DNA from: Deefgea rivuli DSM 18356 | Lineage (GTDB): Bacteria > Pseudomonadota > Gammaproteobacteria > Burkholderiales > Chitinibacteraceae | Assembly: GCF_000620145.1 (NCBI RefSeq) | Contig: NZ_KK211083.1 | Coordinates: 248,001-312,000 of the forward strand | Length of the DNA: 64,000 nucleotides | Direction of reading: 5' to 3' | Shown: positions 9,107-17,638 of the stretch, one piece after another | How positions within the stretch are numbered: position 1 is the stretch's first letter | Layout: every line of letters begins with the position of its first letter | Made by a program: the position numbers and the translations under genes | The notes under the pieces: model-generated | The model's database searches: none | What the model was told of the DNA's origin: nothing | What the model saw: the letters and a program-made list of their open reading frames with translations, nothing else

Positions 9107-10552
9107 ATGAATTTAACCATTAAACAAATCATCGACCAACTCGCCGCAGGTGAAACCACTGCGGTCGCGTTGGCAACGCATTATCTTGATCGAATTGCAG
9201 CACACGCCGATCTGAATGCCTTTATCACCGTGGATCGCGAAAAAGCCTTGGCGCAAGCCGCCGCCGCCGATGCCGCGCGCGCTGCGGGCGATACGCGCCC
9301 CTTGCTGGGCGTTCCGTTTGCACACAAAGACATTTTTTGCGCTGAAGGTTGGAAAACCACCTGCGGCAGCAAAATGTTGGATAACTTTGTCGCGCCGTAT
9401 TCAAGCAATGTGGCAGAGCTCTGTGATGCCGCTGGTCTGGTCACGCTAGGTCGCACCAATATGGACGAGTTTGCGATGGGCTCATCCAATGAAAATAGCT
9501 TTTACGGCGCAGTCAAAAACCCTTGGGATGTAAGCGCTGTACCAGGCGGTTCGTCGGGTGGTTCGGCAGCGGCAGTCGCAGCACGTTTAGTGCCCATGGC
9601 GACCGGAACCGACACCGGAGGATCTATTCGGCAGCCTGCGGCATTTTGCGGCATTACGGGGATTAAACCGACCTACGGTATCGTCAGCCGTTTCGGCATG
9701 ATCGCTTACGCGAGTTCCTTAGATCAAGGCGGCGCGATGGCGCAAACCGCCGAAGACTGCGCGATTTTGCTCAATGTGATGGCGGGTTTTGATGAGCGGG
9801 ATGCGACCAGTCTTGAACACAAAAAAGAAGATTACACCCGCGATTTGAACTTGCCGCTCGCGGGTCTGAAAATCGGCTTGCCGCGCGAGTATTTCGCAGA
9901 AGGCTTGGCTGATGACGTACGCGCGGCAATTGAAGCGGCCGTTGCTGAATATAAAAAGCTCGGCGCGATCATCGTTGATGTCAGCTTGCCGAACACCAAA
10001 ATGGCGATTCCAGCGTATTACGTGATTGCCCCCGCCGAAGCATCGACCAATCTAAGCCGTTTTGACGGTGTACGTTACGGTCACCGCGCTGCGGAATACA
10101 GCGGCCTTAACGAAATGTACGAAAAAACCCGTGCTGAAGGCTTTGGCGATGAAGTCAAACGCCGTATTTTGACTGGCGCTTACGTGCTCAGCCACGGTTA
10201 TTACGATGCCTACTACCTGCAAGCACAAAAAATCCGCCGCATTATTTCGAATGATTTCCAAGCTGTGTTCAAAGAATGCGACGTGTTGTTTAGCCCCGTA
10301 TCGCCAAGCACCGCATGGAATTTAGGCGAGAAAAACGCCGATCCAGTCGCGATGTATTTGGAAGACATTTACACACTGGGCGTGAACTTGGCCGGTTTGC
10401 CTGCAATGAGCGTGCCAGTCGGTTTCGGCAGCAATGGTCGCCCAGTCGGCATGCAAATCATCGGCAACTATTTGTCGGAAAGCCGCATGCTCGGCATCGC
10501 CCATCAGTTCCAGCAAGTGACGGATTGGCACACCAAAGCACCGCAAGTCTAA
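9107..10552 (+). CDS. gatA: Asp-tRNA(Asn)/Glu-tRNA(Gln) amidotransferase subunit A
   Basis: Glutaminase subunit that releases ammonia from glutamine and channels it to GatB. 481 aa amidase-signature protein. The Ser-cisSer-Lys triad is visible: Lys in [11 protein letters not shown] (about residue 74), Ser in [10 protein letters not shown] and the nucleophile Ser in [12 protein letters not shown]. Second gene of the operon; stops 10 bp before an inserted Uma2-type gene, which separates it from gatB. Confidence 0.98.
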   Translation: MNLTIKQIIDQLAAGETTAVALATHYLDRIAAHADLNAFITVDREKALAQAAAADAARAAGDTRPLLGVPFAHKDIFCAEGWKTTCGSKMLDNFVAPYSSNVAELCDAAGLVTLGRTNMDEFAMGSSNENSFYGAVKNPWDVSAVPGGSSGGSAAAVAARLVPMATGTDTGGSIRQPAAFCGITGIKPTYGIVSRFGMIAYASSLDQGGAMAQTAEDCAILLNVMAGFDERDATSLEHKKEDYTRDLNLPLAGLKIGLPREYFAEGLADDVRAAIEAAVAEYKKLGAIIVDVSLPNTKMAIPAYYVIAPAEASTNLSRFDGVRYGHRAAEYSGLNEMYEKTRAEGFGDEVKRRILTGAYVLSHGYYDAYYLQAQKIRRIISNDFQAVFKECDVLFSPVSPSTAWNLGEKNADPVAMYLEDIYTLGVNLAGLPAMSVPVGFGSNGRPVGMQIIGNYLSESRMLGIAHQFQQVTDWHTKAPQV

Positions 10553-10562
10553 GGAGATCGCC

Positions 10563-11126
10563 ATGGCATTAACGCAAAGTGATTTTGTTTCGCCTGAGCA
10601 ATACTTGGCGGAAGAAGAATTACGGCAGGAACGGCATGAATATTATGACGGCCTCGTTTATGCCATGACGGGGGGCACATTGACGCACAATATTCTGGCG
10701 ATGAATTTGCTTGTTCGTCTGATACCGCATTTGCAAGGTTCACCTTGTCGAGCGTTTATTAATGATGTTCGCCTGCAGATTGAAAGTGCCGATTGCTATT
10801 TTTATCCAGATTTGTTGGTTCATTGTGCTGAAACTGCAAAGTCGAGTTCGACAGTCAATTCAGCCAAGGTGGTGGTCGAAGTGCTTTCGCCCTCGACAGG
10901 TAGCTACGATCTGGGCAAGAAATTTGACATTTATCGCCAGCTCGACTCATTGCAAGAATATGTCTTAATTGATTCTGAATCTCGCAATGTGCGGGTGTAT
11001 CGCCGTGCAGAGTATGGTGACTGGGTCTTTCACGCATATACCAATGACGAAGTAGTGCGCCTAGCCAGTATTGATTTTATCGTGTCGTTGACTGATTTGT
11101 ACGACGACACGGGCATTGAGGAATAA
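10563..11126 (+). CDS. Uma2 family (DUF820) putative PD-(D/E)xK nuclease
   Basis: 187 aa protein of the Uma2/DUF820 superfamily, whose members have a PD-(D/E)xK restriction-endonuclease-like fold but mostly unknown biological roles. Visible family signs: LAEEELRQERHEYYDG near the N terminus, YPDLLVHC at about 80 (the PD motif), VVVEVLSPST at about 101-110 (the E-x-V part) and LGKKFDIYRQL at about 117-127. It has a strong Shine-Dalgarno (AAGGAG), begins 10 bp after gatA and ends 3 bp before gatB, so it is co-transcribed within gatCAB. The family is abundant in cyanobacteria and patchy in proteobacteria, so this is probably an acquired insertion. Base composition is not sharply different from its neighbours. 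Confidence 0.85.
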   Translation: MALTQSDFVSPEQYLAEEELRQERHEYYDGLVYAMTGGTLTHNILAMNLLVRLIPHLQGSPCRAFINDVRLQIESADCYFYPDLLVHCAETAKSSSTVNSAKVVVEVLSPSTGSYDLGKKFDIYRQLDSLQEYVLIDSESRNVRVYRRAEYGDWVFHAYTNDEVVRLASIDFIVSLTDLYDDTGIEE

Positions 11127-11129
11127 ATT

Positions 11130-12557
11130 ATGAAATGGGAAGTCGTAATCGGGCTAGAGGTTCACACTCAGCTCACCACAAAATCGAAAATTTTCTCACC
11201 GGCCAGCACGGCATTTGGCGCTGCACCGAATACGCAAACGGCGGTGGTCGATATCGCCTTGCCGGGCGCTTTGCCTGTGATGAACCGCGCTGCCGTTGAG
11301 CGCGCGATTCAGTTTGGCCTTGCGATCGGCGCGAACGTAAAACGCAGATCAGTCTTTGATCGTAAAAACTACTTTTATCCTGATTTGCCAAAAGGCTACC
11401 AAATTAGCCAGATGGATTTGCCAGTGGTCGAAGGCGGCGTTATCACGATTCAAGTCGGCGATGAAGAGCGCAAAATCAACCTCACTCGCGCGCATTTAGA
11501 AGAAGATGCTGGCAAATCGCTGCACGAAGACTACCAAGGCATGACCGGCATCGACTTGAATCGCGCGGGTACGCCGCTGCTGGAAATCGTGTCTGAACCA
11601 GAAATGCGCTCATCCGCCGAAGCAGTGGCTTACGCCAAAGCGCTGTACGAGTTGGTCACATGGATCGGCATTTGCGACGGCAATATGAGCGAGGGTTCGT
11701 TCCGTGTTGACGCTAACGTTTCAGTGCGCCCAGCAGGCCAAGTTGAGCTCGGCACTCGCCGCGAAATCAAGAATCTGAACTCGTTTAAATTCTTGCAGCA
11801 AGCGATTGATTACGAAATCCGCTGGCAAATCGAAACCATCGAAGACGGTGGCCGCGTCGTGCAAGGCACGGTGCTGTTCGATCCGGACAAGGGCGAAACG
11901 CGCATGATGCGCAGCAAAGAAGACGCGCACGATTACCGTTACTTCCCTGATCCAGATTTGCCACCGCTGGTGATTTCGGAAGAATGGATAGCACGCGTAC
12001 GCAGCGAATTGCCTGAATTGCCAGTTGCAATGCAAGCGCGCTTTATCGAGCAGTATGGTATCTCCGCCTACGACGCGCGGATGCTGACCACCAGCAAGAT
12101 ACTGGCTGCCTATTTTGAAGCGACGGTTGCGGCTGGCGCGGATGCTAAACTCGCTGCGAACTGGATCATGGGCGACATCTCCGCCACGCTGAACCGCGAA
12201 GAGAAAACGATTGCCGATTGCCCTGTCTCTAGCGACGCCTTGGGCGCATTGATTGCTCGTATTTCGGACAATACAATCAATAACAAAACCGCCAAAGACG
12301 TTTTGAAGAAAATGTGGGAATCAGGCGACACCGCCGATGTGATTATCGAACGCGACGGCCTGAAACAAGAATCTGACACCGGCGCGATTGAAGCGATTGT
12401 CGATACCGTGCTGGCGGCGAATCCGAAGGCGATTGAGGAATATCGCAGCGGTAAAGAGAAAGCGCTCAATGCCTTGGTCGGGCAAGTAATGAAAGGCTCA
12501 GGCGGCAAGGCCAATCCAGCGATGGCGTTGGAGTTGTTGAAGAAGAAGGTGGGGTAA
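11130..12557 (+). CDS. gatB: Asp-tRNA(Asn)/Glu-tRNA(Gln) amidotransferase subunit B
   Basis: tRNA-binding and kinase/transamidase subunit that phosphorylates the misacylated Glu or Asp and amidates it with ammonia from GatA. 475 aa. The N-terminal catalytic part has the GatB signature ([10 protein letters not shown] at residues 5-14, [17 protein letters not shown] at about 75-91, [10 protein letters not shown]). The C-terminal helical and YqeY-like tail ends in a Gly/Lys-rich segment ([10 protein letters not shown]). ATG 11130 follows GAGGAATAAATT and the stop of the Uma2 gene. A terminator follows. Confidence 0.98.
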   Translation: MKWEVVIGLEVHTQLTTKSKIFSPASTAFGAAPNTQTAVVDIALPGALPVMNRAAVERAIQFGLAIGANVKRRSVFDRKNYFYPDLPKGYQISQMDLPVVEGGVITIQVGDEERKINLTRAHLEEDAGKSLHEDYQGMTGIDLNRAGTPLLEIVSEPEMRSSAEAVAYAKALYELVTWIGICDGNMSEGSFRVDANVSVRPAGQVELGTRREIKNLNSFKFLQQAIDYEIRWQIETIEDGGRVVQGTVLFDPDKGETRMMRSKEDAHDYRYFPDPDLPPLVISEEWIARVRSELPELPVAMQARFIEQYGISAYDARMLTTSKILAAYFEATVAAGADAKLAANWIMGDISATLNREEKTIADCPVSSDALGALIARISDNTINNKTAKDVLKKMWESGDTADVIIERDGLKQESDTGAIEAIVDTVLAANPKAIEEYRSGKEKALNALVGQVMKGSGGKANPAMALELLKKKVG

Positions 12558-12564
12558 GATGAAT

Positions 12565-12600
12565 AAGCGGATCAATAAAATGATTCGCTTTTTTATTTTT
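12565..12600 (+). terminator. Rho-independent terminator of the gatCAB operon
   Basis: AAGCGGATCA-ATAAAA-TGATTCGCTT stem (9 of 10 pairs) followed directly by TTTTATTTTT, 8 bp after the gatB stop. Confidence 0.85.
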
Positions 12601-12629
12601 AACAACTTGAATTTATAATGGACTCATTT

Positions 12630-13079
12630 ATGAATAAATTGTTGTTGGTTGTTTTTATTTGTTTATTTAGTCAACTTTCGTATTCCGAAGATATAAAGCC
12701 AACGGTTCTTGATATTTATAAAACAGGAAAAGATGGAAAGTCTAAAGCATTGCTTGGTGGGCTTGTTAATATGGATACAATCTATATAGAAGCAGGATCA
12801 AATTGCACTCAGATGATTGGAATGGTTAAGGTTGATGGTATTCAATTTAGTGAGAGTGGGGCAACTTTAGAGAGTTTTCGCTTTGTTGATGCGAAAAATA
12901 ATCAATGGTCAGTTCCAACCAACATTAAAGATTTATCATCAGTGGATCGGTCAAGGGCGAATAATTTTATCCGTCAAGGTAAAAGCTATTTTGCACATGT
13001 ACAAGTATGTGGAAGTGGTGGGTTTGCGAGTTTAATTAGCTTGTATGATCCAAAGGTCACATTTGGCGCATTTGATTAG
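12630..13079 (+). CDS. Secreted orphan protein, AT-rich
   Basis: I do not recognise a family. From ATG 12630 the product is 149 aa with a clear signal peptide (MNKLLLVVFICLFSQLSYS) and a mature part of about 130 residues with two cysteines (in SNCTQM and VQVCGSG) that could form a disulfide. An ATG at 12618 would add four residues; 12630 is preferred for the signal peptide, though no strong ribosome-binding site is seen for either. The gene is visibly AT-richer and uses more AT-ending codons than gatB next to it, suggesting recent acquisition. It stands alone between the gat terminator and the next orphan. Confidence 0.6.
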   Translation: MNKLLLVVFICLFSQLSYSEDIKPTVLDIYKTGKDGKSKALLGGLVNMDTIYIEAGSNCTQMIGMVKVDGIQFSESGATLESFRFVDAKNNQWSVPTNIKDLSSVDRSRANNFIRQGKSYFAHVQVCGSGGFASLISLYDPKVTFGAFD

Positions 13080-13166
13080 AGTTTTTCTGAAAGAAGAGCT
13101 CCAATATGATTGGTGATCGCGTAATTGAACCTACGATTATTAAAAGGTTTGTAACGTTAATGTGGG

Positions 13167-13661
13167 GTGCCAGTGAGTGTGTTGGAAAAAATAAAGTCAT
13201 ATATAGCTGATTGGAAGGTTTTAGCTAAGAAAAATCTAACCAATGATTTGGCTAACGTCAAGAATGTATGTATTTATTATGTATCAGTAATTACATGGCG
13301 ATCATGTTTAACAGTGATTTTTGTTGTTGCTCTTTTCTTTGTTTTTATTAATTTTAATGTAGGTAATTATTTCGAATCAGAGAGTGATTCAATATCAAAT
13401 ATTGCTGGTGATGCAGAGGTTTTAGCCTCGCTGCTGCTACAAGCACAGAATAGTTGTTATAAAGTTGGGTTTGATTGGAGCGAAATTGTAGCTTGCTCGA
13501 GATATAAGGGTGAGCTGCCTTCAGAGAAAACCGCTGCCGTGATGGCTGACTTGGCGTTGGAGATGGCGGGGAAATTCAAGACCAAATGCTATGAATTAGA
13601 AACCAAGGAGTATTGTGATAAGTTATTGGAACGCGCAATTTTTATAAAAGTTGGGCGCTAA
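13167..13661 (+). CDS. Orphan single-pass membrane protein, AT-rich
   Basis: Not recognised. 164 aa from GTG 13167 (GTG 13173 and 13179 are alternatives). An N-terminal basic segment of about 45 residues is followed by one membrane helix (about 46-65, LTVIFVVALFFVFINFNV) and a C-terminal domain with four cysteines (near 98, 110, 139 and 149) that could be extracytoplasmic. Its base composition matches the preceding AT-rich gene, so the pair may have arrived together. A 35-codon ORF in another frame (13106-13210) overlaps its start; a missed frameshift cannot be excluded. Existence as a gene is probable, function unknown. Confidence 0.5.
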   Translation: MPVSVLEKIKSYIADWKVLAKKNLTNDLANVKNVCIYYVSVITWRSCLTVIFVVALFFVFINFNVGNYFESESDSISNIAGDAEVLASLLLQAQNSCYKVGFDWSEIVACSRYKGELPSEKTAAVMADLALEMAGKFKTKCYELETKEYCDKLLERAIFIKVGR

Positions 13662-13702
13662 TTACACTTATTTCAAAATTGGATTTGGCAAGTTATCCGT
13701 CA

Positions 13703-13795
13703 AGCCCTGTAAGGCGGGTCGTGATCCGCGCTGATTGATGTTTGTGATATCGGAAACGGATTGGCGGGTTACGCCTTCGGCTAACCCGCCCTACG
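13703..13795. repeat. REP-like GC-rich palindromes
   Basis: Two palindromic motifs: GTAAGGCGGGTCGTGATCCGCGC, whose GCGGGTCGxGATCCGCGC core recurs at 15013-15044, and GGCGGGTTACGCC-TTCGG-CTAACCCGCCCTACG. Such short GC-rich palindromes are typical of dispersed extragenic repeats in proteobacteria. No ORF is supported here. Confidence 0.6.
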
Positions 13796-13904
13796 TTGTG
13801 ACACAAAACAACCCGATTGATTCTGGCGGTTGATGCGGCTGCGCCGCGTGGTTTTGGGGCGCGTTCTGCCATGCGGGCTGAAAGGGGAACTTTTGCATCT
13901 AATT

Positions 13905-13984
13905 GTCATACCGGCGAATGCCGGTATCTAGAGCGTCGTTTCGGCTGGCGTTGCTGCTGGATTCCGGCCTTCGCCGGAATGACG
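13905..13984. repeat. Inverted-repeat element with CCGGCGAATGCCGG / CCGGCCTTCGCCGG ends
   Basis: About 80 bp. Left end GTCATACCGGCGAATGCCGG with TATCTAG; right end CTGGATTCCGG plus CCTTCGCCGGAATGAC. The two ends are near inverted complements, the layout of a small non-autonomous element seen in many betaproteobacteria. Fragments of the same end occur near 19723-19740 and 24318-24346. Confidence 0.6.
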
Positions 13985-14001
13985 AGTTGAATAGGGTGTT
14001 G

Positions 14002-14050
14002 ATGTATTTGATCTTAGCCCTTAATAGCCAATGCCTGGCAGGCAATACAT
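14002..14050. repeat. 49-bp hairpin element, copy 3 (diverged)
   Basis: ATGTAT ... GGCAATACAT, exactly 49 bp between tips, with TTAGCCCTTAA in the left inner arm. The inner stem is poorly paired, so this is a degenerate member. Confidence 0.5.
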
Positions 14051-14086
14051 CGAGTTAATTTAAAACCTCGTTGATCTGCGTGAGAT

Positions 14087-14304
14087 CCCTTGTGTCAAGC
14101 CGAGCGAAGGAAAAGCGGGGCGGGGTTTTTGCGATCAATGTTTGAGCGAGGCCGATGTTTTTGGTTTTGAGGCCGAACGAGTTTTGAGCGCAACCGCCTC
14201 GATTGTCCGCAGCGAGGGCATCCGACGAAGTCGGACGCAGATACTAGGGCGGCCTTCTTTGCTTACTTTCTTGGCCGTTCAAGAAAGTCAGTGCCGCGCG
14301 GCAC
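14087..14304. repeat. Dispersed approx. 200-bp repeat, copy A
   Basis: Shares long identical stretches with 33543-33730: CCCTTGT-TCAAGCCGAGCG, GGGCATCCGACGAAGTCGG, GGCGGCCTTCTTT, CTTGGCCGTTCAAGAAA and TGCCGCGCGGCA. It contains internal palindromes (CCGACGAAGTCGG; TTTCTTGGCCGTTCAAGAAA; TGCCGCGCGGCA). The ORFs read through it look like artefacts because the same peptide EGIRRSRTQI arises from both copies. The rest of 13662-14695 shows no gene I can support. Confidence 0.75.
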
Positions 14305-14695
14305 TAGCGCCGATCCCGCCTGAAAATATCCCACAGTACCAATCTCTCATATTGGCAAGCTAGATCACATTTTCGATTCATCAGAGCGCTGATCGTTTCC
14401 GCTTGTGAGTGCATCAAATTTTTACAATTAGCAGAAAATGACGTCATGAATTAGTGGGTGTTTCGTTATTTATTTGTAACCAAAAACACAACAATATGAC
14501 AAATAAATAAACTTAGATTGACCGAATATTAGCGTGTCGTCATATTGCTTACTGCAGTGCTTTCAACTTGCCCAATTCAGGTTTGTATTAACTTTGCATT
14601 TCCCCACGTATATTTTGCGTGGGGCGTTAATAAAAACGGCTGCTAATTCTTTGAAATTTAATCTGTTTATTTACTCCTTGACGATGGAAATTTTC

Positions 14696-14911
14696 ATGAA
14701 AAAAATTATTGCTTCGGCTGTTGTGATGCTTGTTGTGTCGGCTTCTGCTTTTGCTGCTGCTTATACTTATGCGGGAACCGTTCGTTGGAACAGCAATGTT
14801 GAGAGCCCAATTACTGCTTGCCAAAGACAAATCCCAGGTTCTGGACCAGCTCCGGAATCTAAATATCAATTGGGCACTAATGGTTGGTTTGCTTGCTATT
14901 ATTATAAGTAA
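14696..14911 (+). CDS. Small secreted orphan protein (71 aa)
   Basis: ATG 14696 with GGA eight bases upstream opens a 71-residue product: signal peptide MKKIIASAVVMLVVSASAFA and a mature peptide of about 50 residues rich in aromatic residues, with two cysteines (TACQRQ and WFACYYYK). No family recognised. A longer reading from 14534 is possible, but the Lys-Lys plus hydrophobic start is the obvious secretion signal. It has its own strong terminator about 50 bp downstream, so it looks like a monocistronic secreted micro-protein. Confidence 0.6.
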   Translation: MKKIIASAVVMLVVSASAFAAAYTYAGTVRWNSNVESPITACQRQIPGSGPAPESKYQLGTNGWFACYYYK

Positions 14912-14962
14912 TAAGCGATGCGATATCGCTCGGGGTAGTTTTAATCAACTAGCCTTAGCAAC

Positions 14963-14996
14963 AAAAAACCGCGAGATTGATTCTCGCGGTTTTTTG
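14963..14996 (+). terminator. Strong Rho-independent terminator
   Basis: AAAAAACCGCGAGA-TTGA-TTCTCGCGGTTTTTT, a near-perfect hairpin with A and T tracts on both sides, able to work in both directions. Serves the 71-aa secreted protein gene. Confidence 0.9.
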
Positions 14997-15116
14997 TTTT
15001 CTTCGGTGTGTGAGCGCTTGTAGCGCGGGTCGCGATCCGCGCGATTGCGATTGTAAAACCCCGTGCCGCAGGCACTTAAAACGATCAATACGTCATCTAA
15101 AGAGTAAATTTACAAT

Positions 15117-15165
15117 GGGTATATATTTGTATGGCTTTAATTTAAAGCTATAGATTGATATACAT
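15117..15165. repeat. 49-bp hairpin element, copy 4
   Basis: GGGTAT ... ATACAT, 49 bp, inner arms GTATGGCTTTA/TAAAGCTATAG. Lies 29 bp beyond the stop of the minus-strand histidine kinase. Confidence 0.75.
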
Positions 15166-15194
15166 CTAATATTGGTGTGATGTTTAATTATGCA

Positions 15195-16544
15195 TTAATT
15201 CGCCGCTACGCATGGCAAGACGAGTGTGAAGCAGGCGCCTTGGCCTTCGGTGCTGGTGACGAGAATCTGGCCGTGTAGCGCGGTAGACACAAGATTGTCG
15301 GCGATGTGCAAACCCAATCCACTGCCGCCTTGTCCAAGTCGGGTGGTGAAAAACGGGTCAAATAGGCGGCTGAGATTGGGGGCGGGAATGCCAATACCAT
15401 CGTCACTAACGTGTAAATGGACTTCGTCATTTTCTGTCAATTGGGCAAAAATACTGATTTTCCCCTGCATTTTGTTAGGAAACGCATGCACCAATGCATT
15501 GTTGATCAAGATAATCAGCACTTGTTCAATCGCGCCCGGATCGCTATCCATGATGATGTCCTCAGGAATACTCGCTTCAACACTGCGGCCATGCTGGCGT
15601 AGTAGCGGGCGCAGCATAATGAGCGTGTCGCTCACCGTCGTATTTAGCGCAAAACTGCGCCGCACCATGCTCGATTGATCGATGGCAATTTGCTTAAAGC
15701 TGCGCACCAATTCGGCGGCACGACTTAGGTTCCGCATGAGTATTTCGGTGCCTAGCGTCAACGATTCACCCAGTTGCTGCATTTCGCTACGTGTCAGCGC
15801 AAGGCCTTGATCGCGATGCGCCATAAAAGTGCTAACGTCGCTTTGCAGCGTACTGGCGGCCATCAGGCCGTTGCCGATGGGCGTATTGAGTTCATGTGAA
15901 ATGCCAGCCACCAGCGAGCCTAGTGCCGCCATTTTTTCGGAATGTAGTAGTTGTGCTTGCATCTGCGTGACGGTGGCGAGCGCGGCATTGAGTTCTTGAT
16001 TGGATTGGGTTAATTTTTGCGCATCGGCTCTTTGTTGCTCGATGGCGATTCGTAGCTCGGTATTGCTGGCGATGAGTTGTTCTTGTTGGCGTATCAGTTT
16101 GAAATCCGATTCAATGCCTTTTTTAATTTCCCATAGCAGATTGATGTATTGCGTATGAAAAGTACGCTCTTTGTTGTCGAGCACGCAAATTGTGCCAAAA
16201 ACCGAATCGTCGGGCCAAATTAAAGGTACGCCCAGATATGAAATCATATTCAGTGCAATATCAGGATTCGTTTTCCAGTCTTCATCGTTTAAAGCATTGG
16301 GTACCTGCAAAATGCGCTGCGTGCGCATTACGGTTTCGCAATACAGCCCACTATTGAGTGGCGCTGTTTCGCAGGCTTCGTAGGGGTTTTCTTCACCATG
16401 GCTGGACACTAGCACTTCGATTTTCTCGGGATGCACGCGCATGATCAAGCCAGCAGGTACATCAAAAATCCGCGCCATGACATCGCTGGTGTCTTGCCAT
16501 TTGTTCAAAAAGCTATCGGGAACAGCGTGTGTTTGATAGGTCAT
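15195..16544 (-). CDS. GAF-domain sensor histidine kinase
   Basis: Cytoplasmic two-component sensor kinase of 449 aa without membrane helices. A GAF domain at about 15-155 (GLYCETVMRTQRILQVPNA, ISYLGVPL, FGTICVLD) is followed by a coiled coil (about 160-205), a HisKA-type dimerisation region with the phosphoacceptor in GISHELNTPIGN (His217), and a HATPase_c domain (N box in ILINNALVHAF, G boxes DDGIGI and GSGLGLHI). No response regulator gene is adjacent, so its partner is elsewhere. No sign of what the GAF domain senses. Confidence 0.92.
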   Translation of the reverse strand: MTYQTHAVPDSFLNKWQDTSDVMARIFDVPAGLIMRVHPEKIEVLVSSHGEENPYEACETAPLNSGLYCETVMRTQRILQVPNALNDEDWKTNPDIALNMISYLGVPLIWPDDSVFGTICVLDNKERTFHTQYINLLWEIKKGIESDFKLIRQQEQLIASNTELRIAIEQQRADAQKLTQSNQELNAALATVTQMQAQLLHSEKMAALGSLVAGISHELNTPIGNGLMAASTLQSDVSTFMAHRDQGLALTRSEMQQLGESLTLGTEILMRNLSRAAELVRSFKQIAIDQSSMVRRSFALNTTVSDTLIMLRPLLRQHGRSVEASIPEDIIMDSDPGAIEQVLIILINNALVHAFPNKMQGKISIFAQLTENDEVHLHVSDDGIGIPAPNLSRLFDPFFTTRLGQGGSGLGLHIADNLVSTALHGQILVTSTEGQGACFTLVLPCVAAN

Positions 16545-16714
16545 TGCGGCATCCTTTCGGTTAGCTTTGGCAAGTTTTATTTCGGTGGTCAGTTACGATT
16601 GAAATTCATTGTATTTCGCACTTTTGCAGATTGCTGTGGATTTGATTGATATGGGCTTATCAGCGTATTTCTGCGATTTACTTGTTAAGCGCTGTGAACT
16701 ATTGCGGTTTTGAA

Positions 16715-16780
16715 GCCTTCGCTTTTTTCGGGCTACTTTTTTTTGGTCAAGAAAACTAGCTGCCGCGCGGCATTAGCGGG
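16715..16780. repeat. Truncated relative of the approx. 200-bp repeat
   Basis: CTTCGCTTTTTTCGGGCTACTTTTTTTT, GGTCAAGAAAA and TGCCGCGCGGCATTAGCG resemble the right end of the repeats at 14087-14304 and 33543-33730, with several changes. Apart from this and the 49-bp copy at 16870, 16545-17059 shows no gene. Confidence 0.5.
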
Positions 16781-16869
16781 ATGCCGTGTTGGGATATCTC
16801 AGCCGATTGAATAAAGCCAAAATACAAAATCGGGTGTAATTCGCTGCGCTTTGTGCAACCTATATGGGT

Positions 16870-16918
16870 TGGTATCTGTTTACGGATTCGACGCATCAAT
16901 GTCTTTCAGCCAATACAT
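16870..16918. repeat. 49-bp hairpin element, copy 5 (diverged)
   Basis: TGGTAT ... CCAATACAT with the exact 49-bp spacing, but the inner arms pair poorly. Counted as a degenerate member. Confidence 0.4.
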
Positions 16919-17059
16919 CCATATAATCTCAAAACACGCTACCGCCAAACCCCATCCCCAACCATACATATTTATTTTGCATTGGAACTGAACGCCAATC
17001 CCTCAGTCTGAATCAACGCAGGTTTAATTTTCCAACTTATAAATAAAGAGAGAATGGTC

Positions 17060-17566
17060 ATGGGTTTGTTTGATATGTTCAAGAGCGACACCAGCACGAC
17101 AATGAGTCCACATTTCGCTTTTGCGACTGGGCTGCTGTATATGATGTCGGCCGATGGCGAGATGGATAATGAAGAAGTCGGCCATTTGTTGTCGGTGTTG
17201 GGCGGCGAAAAATCTAAAAGCGGTGCGATTGGTGTTGGCGCGCAAAATCGTCAATTGCTTGACCGCGCTTTGGCGTATCGCCAAAAGAACTCAATTGAGA
17301 CTTTCCTTGCTGAAGCAACGCCGGTGCTGACTGATGCGCAAAAGGTTTGTATTTTGATGAATTTGCTCGATTCAGCGTTCTCGGACGGCGAAGCCGAGCC
17401 AGAAGAACAAGCGTTGTTTGCTAAGATTCAAGCGGCGTTTGGTATTAGCGATGCGCGCTTTAAACCGTTCTTTGAAGTGTTGATGATCAAAAACGACCGC
17501 TCAGTGTTCGTGAATAAAGATCATCCAAGCAATCAAGCGGGTTATACCGTTCAGTTGAGCCAATAA
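17060..17566 (+). CDS. TerB-like protein
   Basis: 168 aa helical protein of the TerB / tellurite-resistance-like superfamily. The family pattern of acidic helix pairs is visible twice: LLYMMSADGEMDNEEVGHL and LMNLLDSAFSDGEAEPEEQALF, which in TerB relatives carry metal-coordinating Asp/Glu. Start ATG 17060 is preferred over 17054 because AGAGAGA lies seven bases upstream. It is alone, with no ter operon nearby, so a specific role in tellurite resistance should not be assumed; stress or membrane-associated regulation is a common suggestion for such orphans. Confidence 0.75.
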   Translation: MGLFDMFKSDTSTTMSPHFAFATGLLYMMSADGEMDNEEVGHLLSVLGGEKSKSGAIGVGAQNRQLLDRALAYRQKNSIETFLAEATPVLTDAQKVCILMNLLDSAFSDGEAEPEEQALFAKIQAAFGISDARFKPFFEVLMIKNDRSVFVNKDHPSNQAGYTVQLSQ

Positions 17567-17590
17567 TTTGCTGAGTTTGTTGATGATGTA

Positions 17591-17622
17591 AAAAAAGCCA
17601 CGCATCAGAGCGTGGCTTTTTC
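17591..17622. terminator. Bidirectional terminator between terB-like gene and chitinase
   Basis: AAAAAAGCCACGC-ATCAGA-GCGTGGCTTTTTC hairpin between two convergent genes. Confidence 0.9.
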
Positions 17623-17638
17623 TTGGGTGGCGTTTAAA

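Noticed and set aside
14142-14363. 73-aa ORF containing SEGIRRSRTQI
   Set aside because: It lies inside the 200-bp dispersed repeat and the same peptide arises from the other copy near 33600; a by-product of the repeat, not a gene.
17060-17566. Tellurite-resistance function for the TerB-like protein
   Set aside because: No other ter genes are present; family membership alone does not support the phenotype.
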